Assembly (NCBI RefSeq): GCF_014651075.1
Contig: NZ_BMWE01000032.1
Span: forward strand, 1-56,662
Reading direction: 5' to 3'
DNA: 56,662 nucleotides
Origin: Streptomyces djakartensis
GTDB taxonomy: Bacteria; Actinomycetota; Actinomycetes; Streptomycetales; Streptomycetaceae
Shown: piece by piece, positions 33,421-42,641 of the stretch
How positions within the stretch are numbered: position 1 is the first letter of the stretch
Layout of the letters: the number at the start of each line of letters is the position of its first letter
The notes under the pieces: generated by a model
Database searches by the model: none
What the model was told of the DNA's origin: nothing
Seen by the model: the letters and a program-made list of their open reading frames with translations, nothing else
Made by a program: the position numbers and the translations under genes

Positions 33421-34319
33421 CAACCACAGACATGCCACGCCCGCTCGACGCCGCAGCTGAGCAGCCCGTTCCCAGGCAGCGTCCCCGCAAGGCCGCGGGC
33501 GGCGGGTTCCGGCGGGCGGTGCCCGCGACGACACTGCTGTGGGTCCTGGCGTGCCTGTACGGGCTGCCGGTGCTGTGGTTCATCCTCAGCTCCCTCAAGC
33601 CGGCCAGTGACCTGTTCTCCTATCCGCTGACGCTGGTCCCGCACAACCCCACCCTGTCGGGATTCGAGGCGGCGTGGGACAGCGCCAACTTCTCCCAGTA
33701 CTTCATCAACACGGCCATCGTGTGCGTGATCACGACGATCCTCACGGTGGGTGTCAGCTGCTGCACCGGGTACGCGCTGGCCAAGTACGACAACCGGTGG
33801 CTCAAGGCCTTCTTCCTCTGCATCCTGGCCACCACGATGCTGCCGGGCGAGGTCATGCTCGCACCGGAGTTCCTGGTGGTCCGCAACCTCGGCCTCTACA
33901 ACTCGTTCGCCGGCATCATCCTCCCGGCCGTGCTCACGGCGACCGGATGCTTCATGTTCCGCCAGTTCTTCCTGACGGTTCCCGACGAACTCGTGGAAGC
34001 CGCGCGCATCGACGGCGCCCGCGAACTGTCGATCTTCGCGCGGATCATGGTGCCGCTCTCCCGGCCCATCATGCTGACCCTCGCCATCCTGTCCTTCCAG
34101 TGGCGGTGGAACGACTACATCTGGCCGCTGCTGATGCTCAACGACCCCAACAAGTTCACCGTGCAGATCGGCATCCAGAGCATCGTCGGCGCGCAGAACA
34201 TCAACTGGTCGGTACTGCTCGGCGCGTCGGTCATCTCCATGATCCCCCTGATCGCCGTCTTCCTGGTCTTCCAGCGCTACGTCATGGGCGCCGACATCAA
34301 CGCCGGACTGAAGGACTGA
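33417..34319 (+). CDS. Sugar ABC transporter permease, MalG type (locus 2)
   Basis: A 300-residue protein with a tail of about 30 residues, then helices and the EAA loop VEAARIDGARELSIFARIMVP. The start overlaps the stop of the MalF-type gene (ATGA), so translation is coupled. The next gene begins 51 bp downstream. Confidence 0.93.
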   Translation: MTTTDMPRPLDAAAEQPVPRQRPRKAAGGGFRRAVPATTLLWVLACLYGLPVLWFILSSLKPASDLFSYPLTLVPHNPTLSGFEAAWDSANFSQYFINTAIVCVITTILTVGVSCCTGYALAKYDNRWLKAFFLCILATTMLPGEVMLAPEFLVVRNLGLYNSFAGIILPAVLTATGCFMFRQFFLTVPDELVEAARIDGARELSIFARIMVPLSRPIMLTLAILSFQWRWNDYIWPLLMLNDPNKFTVQIGIQSIVGAQNINWSVLLGASVISMIPLIAVFLVFQRYVMGADINAGLKD

Positions 34320-34370
34320 CCGTGCCCACCCGCTCCACGGCCACCTCAGGCATGAAGGGCTGATCCACCC

Positions 34371-36203
34371 GTGCACCTCCCTCGCCAGCTCGGCCCGCTG
34401 CACGACCTGCCGGACACCCCGGAGGCGTACGACGCCGTCCTCGCCGACGTCACCGAGCAGGCCCTGGCCCGCATGACGCCGGAGGGCAACCTCGAACACC
34501 CCGACTGCGCCGACGACATCGGCGACACCTCCCTCGGCGTCACCTCCCTGCTCGCCCTCGCCTGGCAGCGGAGCAAGGACCCGCGCCTGCCGGAGGCGGT
34601 CCGCCGCAGCCTCGCCTTCCACCTGCGCGAGCGGGTGTACCGGGAGGACAACCCCGGCTACCCGAACCTCCGGGTGCGCGATTCGCGTCTGCCCTACGCC
34701 CGGTACGTCCTCGCCCCCGGCGCACACCCCATCGGCGACTGGCCGAGCACGGTGTGGGCGCTGCTCCAGGCCGTCAACGTGCTGGACACCGCCGACGGGC
34801 TGGTCGACGACGACCGGCGCGCCGAACTCACCAAGGTCGCGCACGGCTACTGGCGCTGGCTGACCGAGGCGACCTTCTTCAACCCGCAGGAGGCCGGAAA
34901 CCAGGCCATCGGCTGTGTCGTCGGCGGTCTGATGCTGGCCCGCCACCTGCCGCCCGGCGAGGGGGAGCGGGTCCGCTCCCGCGCGATCGGCCTGTACGTC
35001 GACGAGATCCGCGCCCACCGGGTCCGGGACCGCGGCGCGCTCCTGCCACCCGAGCACGGCGGCGCCTACGACAACAACTACGGCCCGATCTCCCTGTCCT
35101 TCCTCGCCCAGGCCCACCGGGTCAGCGGAGAGGAGATCTTCGCCGAGGACGGCGACGCGCTCGCCCGTTACATCGACGCCCGTCTCACGGGCGGCGGCTT
35201 CGACAACGGGGGGCCGCGCTACAGCGAGCAGCACTCCGCCTTCGAGTCGGTGCTGGGCATGCGCTACTTCGGCGCCCGCATCGGTTCCGACCTGGGCCGC
35301 TACCGGGGCGACAGCCGCTGGGCCCGGCACGCGGTCAAGGCGGACGGCGGCGTCGACGGGCACTTCGCGTGGATGCTGGTCTGGCAGATCCAGGACACCA
35401 CGCGCTGGCACCGCACCCCGTCCACGACCCCGGCCCGGCACCAGTTGCGCGCGGGCTCGGTGTCGGTGGCCTTCGACGACCGGATGACCCCTTCGCTGGT
35501 GGAGGCGGCCGGAAGGTACTACCTCCCGGCCGCAGTCAACCGTCAGCACGGCTTCGGCCCGGTGATCGACGGCTTCCTGCTGTGCCGCCCGATGGGCGAG
35601 GTCCGCGTGCGGGACGTCACCACCGGCGGGCTGAAGGCCAAGCTGGTCACCAAGCCGGTCGTGGGCCGTGACCACGTGCTGCGCCACGTCCAGTCCCTGT
35701 ACGTCACCGACGGCACGAGCCTGTGGACGACGGTCGCCGTGGAGCGTCTCCCGGGCACGCCGTACCTGCTCGCCGGCCTGCCGTACGCCATGGACGACGG
35801 CGACCGGGTCCGCAGGACCGCCGAACCCCGGGTGACCGCGGCCGGCGACCTGCGCCTGACCCACCCGGCTGCGAACGACCCGCACCACTTCGACTCCCGC
35901 ACGGACACCACCCAGGAACAGGCCGCCTTCGCCCTGGCCGCCGATCCCCGCGGCTACGGCAACCCGGACCAGGGCTGGAGCCACCTGGTGGCCTCGTCCG
36001 CACTGGAAGCCGGGCCGGCCCCCGGCGCCCCCGGGGACCTGCATGTCTTCGCCGTGCGCTACGGCCCGGACGACGGCGTCTTCGCCCCCGCGTTCGAGCG
36101 TGACGGCACGGCACTGACGGTCCGCACGGAAGCGTTCACGGCCGTGATCGGCGACGCGGCGGGCGACGCGCACGGGGAACCGGAGCTGACGCTGTCGGAG
36201 TGA
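34371..36203 (+). CDS. Unrecognised 610-residue cytoplasmic protein of sugar locus 2 (toroid-like)
   Basis: A large protein from GTG 34371 (AAGGG upstream) without signal or membrane segment. The first 370 residues are helical with an (alpha/alpha)6-toroid look: LGVTSLLALAWQRSKDPRLPEA, DWPSTVWALLQAV, FFNPQEAGNQAIGCVVGGLML, EHGGAYDNNYGPISLSFLAQ and GGPRYSEQHSAFESVLGMRYF. The C-terminal half is beta-rich (VRVRDVTTGGLKAKLVTK, SLWTTVAVERLPGTPYLLAG). The order resembles polysaccharide lyases and some glycosidases, but I cannot name the family. Linked to the transporter, it probably cleaves the imported oligosaccharide inside the cell. Candidate acid/base residues: the Asn-Asn-Tyr in YDNNYG and the Tyr/His in RYSEQH. 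Confidence 0.8.
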   Translation: MHLPRQLGPLHDLPDTPEAYDAVLADVTEQALARMTPEGNLEHPDCADDIGDTSLGVTSLLALAWQRSKDPRLPEAVRRSLAFHLRERVYREDNPGYPNLRVRDSRLPYARYVLAPGAHPIGDWPSTVWALLQAVNVLDTADGLVDDDRRAELTKVAHGYWRWLTEATFFNPQEAGNQAIGCVVGGLMLARHLPPGEGERVRSRAIGLYVDEIRAHRVRDRGALLPPEHGGAYDNNYGPISLSFLAQAHRVSGEEIFAEDGDALARYIDARLTGGGFDNGGPRYSEQHSAFESVLGMRYFGARIGSDLGRYRGDSRWARHAVKADGGVDGHFAWMLVWQIQDTTRWHRTPSTTPARHQLRAGSVSVAFDDRMTPSLVEAAGRYYLPAAVNRQHGFGPVIDGFLLCRPMGEVRVRDVTTGGLKAKLVTKPVVGRDHVLRHVQSLYVTDGTSLWTTVAVERLPGTPYLLAGLPYAMDDGDRVRRTAEPRVTAAGDLRLTHPAANDPHHFDSRTDTTQEQAAFALAADPRGYGNPDQGWSHLVASSALEAGPAPGAPGDLHVFAVRYGPDDGVFAPAFERDGTALTVRTEAFTAVIGDAAGDAHGEPELTLSE

Positions 36204-36219
36204 GGCCGCCGGGCCTCAC
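36200..36219 (+). terminator. Terminator hairpin overlapping the stop of the 610-residue gene
   Basis: GTGAGGCC (36200-36207) pairs with GGCCTCAC (36212-36219) around a GCCG loop. It ends the locus 2 operon. Confidence 0.65.
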
Positions 36220-36236
36220 CTCCCGCCGGCGGCGGG

Positions 36237-36422
36237 GTGGCCCTCAGCCGGGAGATCGCAGCCGCGCCGGCGGGCGGCACCGCGCCGCTCGTCGCGGCCG
36301 CGCTGCTGGAGGCGGTCGGTGGGTACCCCTGGCCGGTGGCCCTGTACATGATCGTGCTGCCGCTGGTCAGCGCTTCGGCGGTAGCGCTGCTGCACGGCTT
36401 CGGAAGAGGGCGCACGACCTGA
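36237..36422 (+). pseudogene. C-terminal remnant of an MFS (MHS-type) transporter
   Basis: A 61-residue stretch reads VALSREIAAAPAGGTAPLVA, then AALLEAVGGYPWPVALYMIV and LPLVSASAVALLHG before a stop at 36422. This is the end of a metabolite:H+ symporter-type MFS protein (the GG-APL-A-LL and P-W-VALYM helices). The ten other helices are missing, and the fragment starts right behind the terminator of the previous gene. A deletion remnant. Confidence 0.75.
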
Positions 36423-36435
36423 CCGTGCGGACGGT

Positions 36436-37092
36436 TCAGGCCTCCACCCGCCGCAGTGCCGATTCCGGCACCACCAGGTCCGCTCGCTCCCGGGTCGCCG
36501 CCACCAGCCCGGCGTTGGGCTCGTCCGAGCGGCGCACCCAGGCCACCGCCTCCTCATGACTCTTGCCGAACTGCTCGTGCCGGGCGACCAGCCGCCGGAC
36601 CCGCTCCGGCTCGGGCAGTTCGCAGAACCACACCTCGTCGAGCTCCGGGCGGACGCGGGCCCAGGCGCCGGTGTCCAGGAGCAGGTAGTTGCCCTCCGTC
36701 ACGATGAGCCGGGCCGTAGCCGGGACCGGGATCGCCCCCGCGATCGGCTGCTCCAGGACGCGTTCGAAGCCGGGCGCGTACACGACGTCCTCGGCCGGTT
36801 CCTCGCGCAGGCGCCGCAGCAGGGCCGCGTACCCGGCGGCGTCGAACGTGTCGGGCGCGCCCTTGCGGTCCCGGCGGCCCAGCCGCTCCAGTTCGATGTC
36901 GGCGAGGTGGAAGCCGTCCATGGGGACGTGCGCGACCCACGGCACACCGGCCCCGTTCAGCTCCCGCACCAGATGCTCGGCGAGCGTCGACTTGCCCGCG
37001 CCGGGGCTGCCGGCGATGCCGAGGACCGCGCGCCGGCCGCCCCGCGGGAGGGCACGGGCACGGAGGACGAGGTCGTCGAAGGTGAGCGGCAC
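36436..37092 (-). CDS. P-loop kinase of the uridine/pantothenate/fructose-kinase-like (YggC-type) family
   Basis: A 218-residue protein from GTG 37092. Walker A GIAGSPGAGKSTLAE; then HVPMDGFHLADIELE, the DGFH motif of phosphoribulokinase/uridine-kinase-like proteins; then IVTEGNYLLLD. Relatives include YggC and FrcK, found with sugar transporters. It is divergent from the SnoaL-like/beta-PGM/GH65 genes, so it might phosphorylate a sugar or nucleoside of locus 2. The longer upstream frame lacks homology. Confidence 0.82.
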   Translation of the reverse strand: MPLTFDDLVLRARALPRGGRRAVLGIAGSPGAGKSTLAEHLVRELNGAGVPWVAHVPMDGFHLADIELERLGRRDRKGAPDTFDAAGYAALLRRLREEPAEDVVYAPGFERVLEQPIAGAIPVPATARLIVTEGNYLLLDTGAWARVRPELDEVWFCELPEPERVRRLVARHEQFGKSHEEAVAWVRRSDEPNAGLVAATRERADLVVPESALRRVEA

Positions 37093-37156
37093 ACAGCAGA
37101 GTGTGTCACCCTGCGCCCAGGCCGTCCGACAGAGGGAGGGAGAAGGGAGCAGCACC

Positions 37157-37552
37157 GTGTCCGACGACGAAACACGGATCCGCGCACTGATCACCCACTG
37201 GGCCGAAGCCGTCCACCACGGCGACCTCGACGGCGTCCTCGCGGACCACGCCCAGGACATCGTCATGTACGACGTACCGCCGCCCCACGAGGGCATCCAC
37301 GGACTGGCCGCCTACGGCGCGGCCTGGCCCCCGTTCTTCGACTGGCAGGCCCAGGGCGCGAGCTTCGAGATCGACACCCTGGACGTCACCGCCGGCACCG
37401 ACACCGCCTACGCGCACGCTCTGCTGCGCTGCGGCACCCCCGCGGAACTGGCCCAATGCCCCGGTCTGAGGCTGCGGCTGACGTTCGGTCTGCGCAAGGA
37501 GCACGGGCGCTGGCTGGTGGCACACGAACATCACTCCTTCCCCCACGACTGA
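37157..37552 (+). CDS. SnoaL-like / SgcJ-type NTF2-fold protein
   Basis: A 131-residue protein from GTG 37157 (GAAGGGAG site). NTF2 fold: DDETRIRALITHWAEAVHHG, DLDGVLADHAQDIVMYDVPP, ending LTFGLRKEHGRWLVAHEHHS. Such proteins often act as ketosteroid-isomerase-like enzymes or bind small ligands; no substrate can be assigned. It is 58 bp upstream of the beta-phosphoglucomutase gene and may be cotranscribed. Confidence 0.8.
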   Translation: MSDDETRIRALITHWAEAVHHGDLDGVLADHAQDIVMYDVPPPHEGIHGLAAYGAAWPPFFDWQAQGASFEIDTLDVTAGTDTAYAHALLRCGTPAELAQCPGLRLRLTFGLRKEHGRWLVAHEHHSFPHD

Positions 37553-37609
37553 CGTCGGTGTGGCGTGCGCCACTCAGTGGATGCCGCCCGGCTGGGGAAC
37601 CGGTCCTGT

Positions 37610-38350
37610 ATGACGCAGCTCGGTCTTCCCGACGACATCCACGCCTGCCTCTTCGACCTCGACGGGGTCGTCACCAAGACGGCCGTCGTCCACGCGGCCG
37701 CCTGGAAGGAGATGTTCGACGCCTACCTGCGCGAGCGCGACGGCGAGGACTACCGGCCGTTCGACGCCGCGGCCGACTACGACGAGTACGTCGACGGCCG
37801 GCCACGAGCCGACGGCGTCCGCACCTTCCTCGCCTCCCGCGGCATCGACCTGCCCGACGGCGAACCCGACGACCCGCCCGGCGCGCAGACCGTCCACGGG
37901 CTCGGCAACCGCAAGAACGAGCTGGTCCTTCAGAAGATCCGCACCGACGGCGTCGAGGCCTACGAGGGCACCCTGCGCTATCTGGAGGCGGTCCGCGCCC
38001 ACGGGCTGAGCACCGCCATCGTCTCCTCCAGCGCCAACTGCCGTGACGTGCTGCGGTCGATCGGCGCCGAGCACTTCTTCGACGTACGCATCGACGGCGT
38101 CGTCGCCGCCGAGCGGAAGCTGCCCGGCAAGCCGAACCCCGACACGTTCCTGGCCGCCGCCGAGGACCTCGGCGTCCAGCCGTCCGAGGCGGCCGTCTTC
38201 GAGGACGCCCTGGCCGGCATGGACGCGGGCCGCGCGGGCCGCTTCGGCTACGTCGTCGGCGTCGACCGCGTCGGACAGACCGACGCGCTGTACGCGCACG
38301 GCGCCGACATCGTGGTGAAGGACCTGGCGGAACTGGGGGGCACGGAGTGA
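37610..38350 (+). CDS. Beta-phosphoglucomutase-type HAD hydrolase
   Basis: A 246-residue HAD protein. Motif I FDLDGVVTKTA supplies the aspartyl nucleophile; a cap domain with EMFDAYLRERDGEDYRPF follows. Motif II is VSSSANCRDVL, motif III region RKLPGKPNPDTFLAAA (Lys), and motif IV FEDALAGMDAGRAG. The pattern GRPRADGVRTFLASRGI matches beta-PGM proteins, which convert beta-glucose-1-phosphate to glucose-6-phosphate. It overlaps the GH65 phosphorylase by 4 bp, and the two act in sequence. Confidence 0.9.
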   Translation: MTQLGLPDDIHACLFDLDGVVTKTAVVHAAAWKEMFDAYLRERDGEDYRPFDAAADYDEYVDGRPRADGVRTFLASRGIDLPDGEPDDPPGAQTVHGLGNRKNELVLQKIRTDGVEAYEGTLRYLEAVRAHGLSTAIVSSSANCRDVLRSIGAEHFFDVRIDGVVAAERKLPGKPNPDTFLAAAEDLGVQPSEAAVFEDALAGMDAGRAGRFGYVVGVDRVGQTDALYAHGADIVVKDLAELGGTE

Positions 38351-40710
38351 TCACACAGCGGGCGTACGACGTCGAGCCCTGGACGGTGCGAGAGACGCGA
38401 CTCGACCTCGACGTCCTGGCCCAGAGCGAGTCCGTGTTCGCCCTGTCCAACGGCCACATCGGCTGGCGCGGCAACCTGGACGAGGGCGAACCGCACGGCC
38501 TGCCGGGTTCCTACCTCAACGGCGTCCACGAACTGCACCCCCTGCCGTACGCCGAGGCCGGTTACGGCTACCCCGAGTCCGGCCAGACGTCCATCAACGT
38601 CACCAACGGCAAGGTGCTGCGCCTGCTGGTCGACGACGAGCCGTTCGACCTGCGCTACGGGCGGCTCGTCAGCCATGAGCGGACCCTCGACCTGCGGCGT
38701 GGCGTGCTGGAACGGGTCTGCGAGTGGACCTCCCCGGCAGGTTCGACCGTCCGGGTGCGCTCCACACGGCTGGTCTCCCTCACCCAGCGGGCGATCGCCG
38801 CCGTGGCGTACGAGGTGGAGCCCGTCGACAGCCGTACCCGTGTGGTCGTCCAGTCGGAACTGGTGGCCAACGAGAGCCTGCCCGACCCGGACGGCGACCC
38901 CCGGGCCGCCAAGGCGCTCAAGTCGCCGCTGGAACCGGAGGAGGACCTCGCCTCGGGCAGCCGGCTGCGCCTGGTCCACCGCACCCGCCGCAGCGGCCTG
39001 AGGGTCGCGGTGGCCGCCGACCATCACGTCACCGGCCCCGAACGGACCACCACGAGCAGCGAGAGCAACGTGGACGTGGCCCGGCTGACCATCACCTCCG
39101 AGCTGGAGCCGGGGGAGCGGCTGCGGGTGGAGAAGCTGGTCGCGCACGGCTGGTCCGGCGTCCGCTCCCGCCCCGCGATGAGCGACCAGGTGGAGGCGGC
39201 GCTGGCGGCGGCCGGTCACAGCGGCTGGGAGGGGCTCCTGGAGGACCAGCGGGCCTACCTCGACGACTTCTGGGCACGGGCCGACGTCGAGATCGACGGC
39301 GACGAGGAGATCCAGCAGGCGGTCCGGTTCGCCCTCTTCCACGTCCTCCAGGCCGGCGCCCGCGCCGAGCAGCGCGCCATACCCGCCAAGGGGCTCACCG
39401 GCTCCGGTTACGACGGCCACGCCTTCTGGGACACCGAGGCGTTCGTCCTGCCCCTGCTGACCTACACCGCGCCGCAGGCCGCCGCCGAGGCCCTGCGCTG
39501 GCGCCTGGACACCCTGCCCGCCGCCCGGGAGCGCGCGACCCAGCTCGGCCTGCGCGGCGCCGCGTTCCCCTGGCGCACCATCGAGGGTTCCGAGGGCTCC
39601 GCGTACTGGCCGGCCGGCACGGCCGCCTTCCACGTCGGCGCCGACATCGCCGACGCCGTGGTCCGGTACGTGATGGCCACCGGCGACGAGGAGTTCGAAC
39701 GGGAAGTCGGCGTGGAGCTGCTGGTGGAGACCGCCCGTCTGTGGCGCTCCCTCGGCCACCACGACGACCGGGGCGTCTTCCACATCGACGGCGTCACCGG
39801 GCCCGACGAGTACAGCGCGATAGCCGACGACAACACGTACACCAACCTCATGGCCCGGGCGAACCTGCTGGCCGCCGCCGACGCCTGCAAACGCCACCCC
39901 GACGAGGCGGCGCGGCTCGGCGCCGACGAGGAGGAGATGGCCGCCTGGCGCGACGCCGCCGAGGCCGTGCACGTCCCCTACAACGACGAACTCGGCGTGC
40001 ACGAACAGCACGCCGGCTTCACCCGGTACCAGCGCTGGGACTTCGCCCGCACCCGCCCGGACCAGTACCCGCTGATGCTGCACTTCCCCTACTTCGACCT
40101 GTACCGCAAGCAGGTGATCAAGCAGGCCGACTTGGTGCTGGCGATGTACACCTGCGGCAGCTACTTCGAGGGGGACTTCGACGACAACGCCGAGGAGCAG
40201 ATCGCCCGCAACTTCGCCTACTACGAGCCGCTGACCGTCCGGGACTCCTCCCTGTCCGCCTGCGTCCAGGCCGTCATGGCCGCCCGGACCGGTCATCTCG
40301 ACCTGGCCTGCGCCTACACCGCCGAGGCCGCCCTGATGGACCTGGGGGACCTGGAGCACAACACCCGCGACGGGCTGCACATCGCCTCGCTGGCCGGCAC
40401 CTGGATGGCGCTGGTCGCCGGGTTCGGCGGCATGCGCTGCACGGACGGCGGCCTGCGGTTCGCCCCACGCCTGCCCGAGCGGTACAGCCGTCTGGCGTTC
40501 ACGGTGGGCTTCCTCGGCCGGTGCCTGCGCGTGGAACTGACCGCCGGCGAGGCCACGTACACCCTGCGGTCCGGCCCGCCCCTGACGATCCGTCATCACG
40601 GCACCGAGCTCACGGTGAGCGAGGACGCCGCCGTCACCCGTCCCGTCCCGCCGCTGACACAGCGCCCGGCCCCCGAGCAGCCCCCGCACCGCGCCCCGAA
40701 CACCCACTGA
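38347..40710 (+). CDS. GH65 glycoside phosphorylase (kojibiose/maltose/trehalose type)
   Basis: A 787-residue GH65 enzyme from GTG 38347, coupled to beta-PGM. N-terminal beta-sandwich (about 1-250: SNGHIGWRGNLDEGEPHGLPG), helical linker, (alpha/alpha)6 catalytic barrel (about 310-690) and C-terminal beta domain. The acid Glu488 is in VTGPDEYS; a phosphate-binding His/Ser region lies near KQADLVLAMY and ACVQAVMAA. GH65 enzymes phosphorolyse alpha-glucosides and release beta-glucose-1-phosphate, the substrate of the upstream mutase. The exact disaccharide cannot be read from sequence. Confidence 0.92.
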   Translation: MITQRAYDVEPWTVRETRLDLDVLAQSESVFALSNGHIGWRGNLDEGEPHGLPGSYLNGVHELHPLPYAEAGYGYPESGQTSINVTNGKVLRLLVDDEPFDLRYGRLVSHERTLDLRRGVLERVCEWTSPAGSTVRVRSTRLVSLTQRAIAAVAYEVEPVDSRTRVVVQSELVANESLPDPDGDPRAAKALKSPLEPEEDLASGSRLRLVHRTRRSGLRVAVAADHHVTGPERTTTSSESNVDVARLTITSELEPGERLRVEKLVAHGWSGVRSRPAMSDQVEAALAAAGHSGWEGLLEDQRAYLDDFWARADVEIDGDEEIQQAVRFALFHVLQAGARAEQRAIPAKGLTGSGYDGHAFWDTEAFVLPLLTYTAPQAAAEALRWRLDTLPAARERATQLGLRGAAFPWRTIEGSEGSAYWPAGTAAFHVGADIADAVVRYVMATGDEEFEREVGVELLVETARLWRSLGHHDDRGVFHIDGVTGPDEYSAIADDNTYTNLMARANLLAAADACKRHPDEAARLGADEEEMAAWRDAAEAVHVPYNDELGVHEQHAGFTRYQRWDFARTRPDQYPLMLHFPYFDLYRKQVIKQADLVLAMYTCGSYFEGDFDDNAEEQIARNFAYYEPLTVRDSSLSACVQAVMAARTGHLDLACAYTAEAALMDLGDLEHNTRDGLHIASLAGTWMALVAGFGGMRCTDGGLRFAPRLPERYSRLAFTVGFLGRCLRVELTAGEATYTLRSGPPLTIRHHGTELTVSEDAAVTRPVPPLTQRPAPEQPPHRAPNTH

Positions 40711-40850
40711 ACGGATCACGTCAGGCACTTGGCCGTATTCCACCCTGCATCACCCCACCCCGCGGGTTAGCTTGTCCGTGTTTCTGATCATCGGCCTCAG
40801 CCCTGCGGGCGGTGGGCCGAAGGGGCCTGTGGCGTGCAGGGGAAGGGTGG

Positions 40851-42332
40851 ATGATGGCCGACGGCGCGAACGCCATCCTCGTCCGGCGGCGAAGACGCGA
40901 ACAGGTGACCGGGCCGGGCGTGATGGGCGGCCACCGCGGCGACCGGCCGCTCGCCGCGGTGGCCGCCGTCTTCACCGTCGCGCAGCTCGCGCTGGTCCGG
41001 CCCGTGCTGGGCCTCGGCTGGGACGAGATCGTCTATGTCAGCCAGGTCACCTCCCACCACCCGGCGGCCTTCTTCAGTGCGCCGCGTTCCCGGGGTGTCT
41101 CCCTGCTCGTGGCGCCCGTCGCGTCCTGGTCGCCCTCCGTACCGCTGCTGCGCGTCTACCTCGCGCTGTTGTCCGGGCTCGCCCTCTACCTGGCCCTGCG
41201 GGCCTGGCGCGGCCTGTTCCCGACCCGCGTCCTGGCCGTCGGCGGCGCGCTCTTCGCCTCCCTGTGGGTCACCCTGTTCTACGGTCCGCAGGCCATGCCC
41301 AACTACTGGGTGGCGATCGGTGCCCTGATCAGCGTGGGCTGCTTCCTGCGGGCCCGGACGAAACGTTCCGCCGGAAGGGCCCTGTGGGGCCTCGCGGCAG
41401 GTGCCGCGCTCATGGCGTGGATGCGCCCCACCGACGCCGTCTACGTGACCGTGCCCCTGCTCGTCCTCGCCCTGGCGCGCCGCCACCGGCGTCTGCTCCT
41501 CGCGCTCGCTGTGGGCCTCGCGGCGGGCGCCGTCCCGTGGGTGATCGAGGCCTACGCCGGTCATGGCGGTCTGGGGCAGCGGCTGTCGGAGGCCTCCCGC
41601 ATCCAGGGCGGGCTCGGCTGGCAGATCGCCGTCGACGACCAGTTGCGCAGCCTGGGCGGGCGGGCCCTGTGCCGGCCGTGCACCGGCTCGATGCCCAACC
41701 CGCTGGTCATGCTGTGGTGGTTCGTCCTGCCCGTACTCGCCGGACTCGGGCTTCTCATCGCCGCCCGGGCCCGGCGCCTGAGCCGGACCCTGGTCCCGCT
41801 GGCCTGTGCGACCACCGCCGCCCTGCCGTACCTGTTCATGATCGGCTACGCCGCGCCCCGCTTCCTCCAGCCGGCCTACGCCCTGCTCGCGATCCCCGTC
41901 GGCGACGCCCTGTGGCATCTGGCCAGGGACCCGGGCGGGAAGTGGCGGCCGGTCGCCGCCTCACTGGTCGCGCTCGGTCTGGCCGGGCACCTGGCGGTGC
42001 AGATCGCCGTCCTGCACGGCGCCGTGTCCCGCAACACCGACAACCGCCGTGACTGGGACCGCACCGCCGACGCGCTGCACCGCCTCGGCGTCCGCCCGCC
42101 CTGCCTGATCATCGGCAACGAGGCCATCCCGATCGGCTACTACGCCGGCTGCTCGTCGGGCGCGACATCGGGCAACAACGAGAACACCACCCCGGCGGAG
42201 GTCCAGCGCACGGCGGACCGTCTCCCGGTCGCCCACCTGACCTCGGCCGGCGGTACTCCGCCCGGCTACGCCCGGACCTGGCCCGTCCACCGGATCTCGG
42301 ACCTCGACGTCCGCGTCGCACCCGGCCCCTGA
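40851..42332 (+). CDS. GT-C-fold (GT39-like) multispanning glycosyltransferase or related membrane protein
   Basis: A 493-residue membrane protein with about 10 helices. The first loop has LGWDEIVYVSQVTSHH, a D-E motif as in GT-C enzymes that use lipid-linked sugars. Helices include LRVYLALLSGLALYLALRAW and VLAVGGALFASLWVTLFYGP. A C-terminal outer domain has LGVRPPCLIIGNEAIPIGYY. GGAAGG precedes ATG 40851. It follows the GH65 gene by 140 bp; whether it belongs with sugar locus 2 is unclear. Confidence 0.8.
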   Translation: MMADGANAILVRRRRREQVTGPGVMGGHRGDRPLAAVAAVFTVAQLALVRPVLGLGWDEIVYVSQVTSHHPAAFFSAPRSRGVSLLVAPVASWSPSVPLLRVYLALLSGLALYLALRAWRGLFPTRVLAVGGALFASLWVTLFYGPQAMPNYWVAIGALISVGCFLRARTKRSAGRALWGLAAGAALMAWMRPTDAVYVTVPLLVLALARRHRRLLLALAVGLAAGAVPWVIEAYAGHGGLGQRLSEASRIQGGLGWQIAVDDQLRSLGGRALCRPCTGSMPNPLVMLWWFVLPVLAGLGLLIAARARRLSRTLVPLACATTAALPYLFMIGYAAPRFLQPAYALLAIPVGDALWHLARDPGGKWRPVAASLVALGLAGHLAVQIAVLHGAVSRNTDNRRDWDRTADALHRLGVRPPCLIIGNEAIPIGYYAGCSSGATSGNNENTTPAEVQRTADRLPVAHLTSAGGTPPGYARTWPVHRISDLDVRVAPGP

Positions 42333-42641
42333 CGTCTCGAGCCGCACGGGGCGTGTTTCCGGTGCGCCCGGTTCAGGGGGAGCGCAGCCGCGAGACGGAG
42401 GGGAGTCCTCAACGCCCTCGGCCACGCCGTCGTCGCCCTGGTGGACGCGGGGCCCGGCCCGGCGGGAGCGGGCGCCGCACTCTGTCAGAAGCCGGTCACA
42501 CCACGTGTGCGAGTGAGGACGGCCTCACGCGCTCCCGGCCGAAGGCCGCCACCGGTCGAGGTTAGAGGCCGCGTAACGGGAAACGCGGATCTGGCACATG
42601 TGACTGACGAGTCGACGCAGCGCGACAGGGAGGCAGAAGTG
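42333..42641. other. Gene-free stretch before the DUF5709 gene
   Basis: About 309 bp with no convincing gene. A short open frame (42396-42480) gives an LNALGHAVVALVD-like fragment of no recognised family. The last 100 bp hold a GGTTAG-N14-GGGAAA pattern loosely like a SigB-type stress promoter for the DUF5709 gene. Confidence 0.4.

Noticed and set aside
33327..36173. A 948-residue minus-strand frame opposite the permease and 610-residue genes
   Set aside because: Antisense long frames are common in high-GC DNA; composition and lack of domains mark it as a shadow.
38248..40743. An 831-residue minus-strand frame opposite the GH65 gene
   Set aside because: Shadow of a strong coding gene; Val/Gly/Arg-rich without domains.
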